64,000 nt of DNA from Beaufortia kweichowensis. Lineage: Eukaryota > Chordata > Actinopteri > Cypriniformes > Gastromyzontidae. The notes beneath the pieces were generated by a model. The model had not been told where the DNA came from, searched no databases, and worked only from the letters and a program-made list of their open reading frames with translations. The stretch is taken from NCBI GenBank assembly GCA_019155185.1, contig CM032818.1, forward strand, positions 1,595,433 through 1,659,432, given 5' to 3'. The position numbers and the translations under genes are program-made. Positions 61,495 to 64,000 of this stretch are shown here, piece after piece. Position 1 is the first letter of the stretch. Every line of letters begins with the position of its first letter.

Positions 61495-64000
61495 CTTAAT
61501 ATCGACAGTCCTGCTTCAGTATTCGGTTATTATCCCGTGAAAAGCGCTTTCTGTCCCTGTGCGCTTCTGAGGACACTAGTGTTAAATATTACCTCACCAT
61601 ACCTTGTTACAGGAACAATAAAATCGTTGTAGATTAAAGTTCGCATTCTAATAATGCTTCATTTAGATCAGTCGGTGATACTGTGACTTTATATGTCTGA
61701 TAAAGTCTTAAGAAAACGAGATAATGTAAATAGTTTCACTTCTATTGAAATCCCTCACTACATCCCTTAATCGTTGGTTCTCAATTGTCTCAAACTGTCA
61801 AACCAAACTGTCAAGTCATCTAAATACACCTAAAATTACATTTTGTTTCAGTTTGCACTATAAAAGACATCATTTAAATGATCACGTCCAATATTTTTAT
61901 AAATTCGATTTCTAAGGTTTGTTGTGTTGTTATTAGAGTCGGACCACTTACACAATATTTCTCTCTTTAAAAAGAAGGTCTAAAGAACCTTTTTATACTA
62001 CAAAGAACTGTTTGTAAAACAGAAAGGTTCTCTAGGTTGGTAAAGGTGGCATAGTGAATCACCTGTATTTTTAAGAGTCTAAAGTAGGTTTTTATTTGCT
62101 GGTTCTGTTGGAAAGGCAAAAAACTTTAAGAAAATGTATAATTTTCATTTGTAACCTGCAAAGTATGCCAGCATTCCTCTGTACGTATATAACAGTATTC
62201 AAACATCTTTATAACAGGCCTCAAAGACCATAAAATTTATGATGGTCATTTATAAAGCAAATAATAAATAATGTCTTTGACACAGGCGCACTTCCTCAAG
62301 TTATTTAAGAGAAGACAAAGCCCTCCCACTTCTCACACAGCTGTCTGTGATGTTACGCAATTAAAATTTCATAATCAATAATCACATTTCAGAATATGCA
62401 CAAAATCATAAAAAATATAAATACAAATATTTATAAAGATAAATACATGCAATCATTTCCCACATTAAGACGAAGCAACAGTTATAACCTTTTCTCACTG
62501 TTGAACTGTTTTTAAAATTTAGAAATGTAAATAACAATATTTGTTGTTGTTTTTCTATTTGTCAAGCATTCCTGTGTTTTTAAAGAATGTGTATTTATTC
62601 ATGTTGGTGTCTAAGTTAGGGTGGGGTGCTCGACCATGGACTGCACTTGTGGTTTACTCAATTTGACAGACTGTTTATGGTTTTGGCGCTCCATCAAAAG
62701 CCACAGGGAACAAAACAACATTCAGAAAACGAACCAGCTGAGAAATTCAATGACAGATTTTCCACCCATAGTCTCTAAAGTCTATTGTACTGTATCTAAG
62801 ACTGTATAAAAAAGGGCAATGTACACTTTCTCACTCCCATGGGCTGTAAAAGCTGACAGATTAGGTTTATTCACAGAACCTGTATGACACATGTGTCACA
62901 TGCTTGTGTTCAGCTGTAATTATGATGTGAATATGCAGTTAGGGAACAGGTCTGGTTTGCTCTGAACAATTTTGATGTCTTGGACGTCAGATTTAGGTCA
63001 TTAGATGACGTCCTTGCTTTTAAGATCGACAGGATGTGATGTCACAGGAAACAGTAAAGTGTGACAGCTGATCTATCTATCTGTTTATCTATCTGTTTAT
63101 CTGTTTATCTATCTATCTATCCCTCTATCAAATTTAACTTTCCTTTAACATAAATATTATTTGACCTTTAAAAAAAAACATAAACCTTTGTACAGAAATG
63201 TCTCTCACTGGCAAAAAGCCATCGTTAAAAATCGTTGAACAGCGGAAAACGTGGCTTTAAAAGCCTGTTAAAAGCTTAACAAATATCACAGTGTCTCTTT
63301 TATTGACCGAGCTTCAGGAGGAACTATCCGTCTCATCTGGCACAAGCAGACTTCCTCTGCAAACAAACACGCGTTCGTTCAATCCGGTTTAATGCAGCAT
63401 GGGCCGTGAAAGTTAAAACTTCCCCTGACAGGTGCGGCACGTTGAAAACGGCGACAGGTGATGCGTTTTAATGAGATTCACGGTCCAGTAATGACTATAC
63501 TGGGACGTGATAAAGAGTCACGGCACTTATCAGTCTCCAAGTGCTCAGTAATGCTCAGAAAAACAAGAAACTTTGGTTTGCAATTGCAATACAGTTTGCT
63601 TAATAATTGAATCATTTTAGTTTCTTTTTGTTTTAAGAAAATATATGTTGTTTAGATGTTTTGGATGATCCAAAAAGGTGAAAAAATGGTTTATCTTACA
63701 AAGCAAACAAAACTATCCAACAAAAGTTTTTAATGATTGTTGTGATGTGTTAGAACTCGCCATTATAGTTTGAGCATCTTACATTTTTACTAACAGTGCC
63801 AAACAGCCAATAATTCACCACATAACATATAAACCATGTTTATTTGCTTTAACCCTTGTTTAATGTAGTCCGAGTGATATTTATGTTTAATGTACGTAGT
63901 TTTGTTTTTTAAGACGAGGTCATCTGACCTACTACAACAACGATGAATTTGTGCCACAACAACAGCATTTTTATCTCACTTTTAAATGAGACAATTTCTA
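61495..64000. other. dpp4 upstream region, no further gene seen
   Basis: The first about 100 bases are the dpp4 leader. The rest is AT-rich with no supported ORF on either strand. (CTAT/CTGT)n occurs at 63070-63122. A GC-richer non-repetitive patch at about 63380-63545 may be regulatory but shows nothing decisive. Confidence 0.5.
63068..63124 (+). repeat. (CTAT)n / (CTGT)n microsatellite
   Basis: 'ctatctatctgtttatctat' type units, imperfect, about 55 bases. Confidence 0.9.

Overview
The window is nuclear DNA of a ray-finned fish. The genes are split into many short exons with GT-AG introns. The background is AT-rich, with long (GA)n/(CT)n, (GATA)n and (GT)n microsatellites and many small palindromic DNA elements. 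Several of these elements look like families I recall as very abundant in cyprinid genomes, so a cypriniform is my best guess, from repeat style and gene content only. I see no bacterial, viral or CRISPR-type features.

Layout from left to right: tspan7-like exon 1 only (minus; its intron 1 runs off the left edge); slc26a11 (minus, 15 coding exons); sgsh (plus, 7 coding exons, head-to-head with slc26a11); npb (plus, 2 exons); gnav1-like fifth-class G-protein alpha subunit (minus, 9 exons); pcyt2 (minus, 13 exons); gcg, proglucagon (minus, 3 coding exons in the short form and 5 in an alternatively spliced form); dpp4 (minus, 26 exons). For every complete gene I placed exon boundaries by translating each exon and checking that splice phases join. 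The summed coding lengths are multiples of three: slc26a11 596 aa, sgsh 510 aa, npb 132 aa, gnav1 361 aa, pcyt2 402 aa, gcg 121 or 175 aa, dpp4 744 aa.

Functionally, slc26a11 (anion transporter of lysosomal and plasma membranes) and sgsh (lysosomal heparan N-sulfatase) form a divergent pair. gcg and dpp4 sit side by side: a hormone precursor next to the peptidase that inactivates GLP-1-type peptides. npb encodes a ligand for GPCRs, and gnav1 encodes a G-alpha class reported absent from tetrapods. pcyt2 makes CDP-ethanolamine. In human terms (recalled) the window joins material of Xp11.4 (TSPAN7), 17q25 (SLC26A11, SGSH, NPB, PCYT2) and 2q24 (GCG, DPP4).

The points I rate highest are: a proglucagon 5' splice site that overlaps the GLP-1 stop codon, so splicing decides whether GLP-2 is made; (CT)n microsatellites serving as the polypyrimidine tracts of acceptors in slc26a11 and dpp4; a complete Gv-class G-alpha gene with an altered P-loop; a dpp4 start-codon exon with two overlapping competing donors; a three-copy inverted-repeat family confined here to gnav1 introns; and an unassigned cysteine-rich candidate exon near 6.4 kb.
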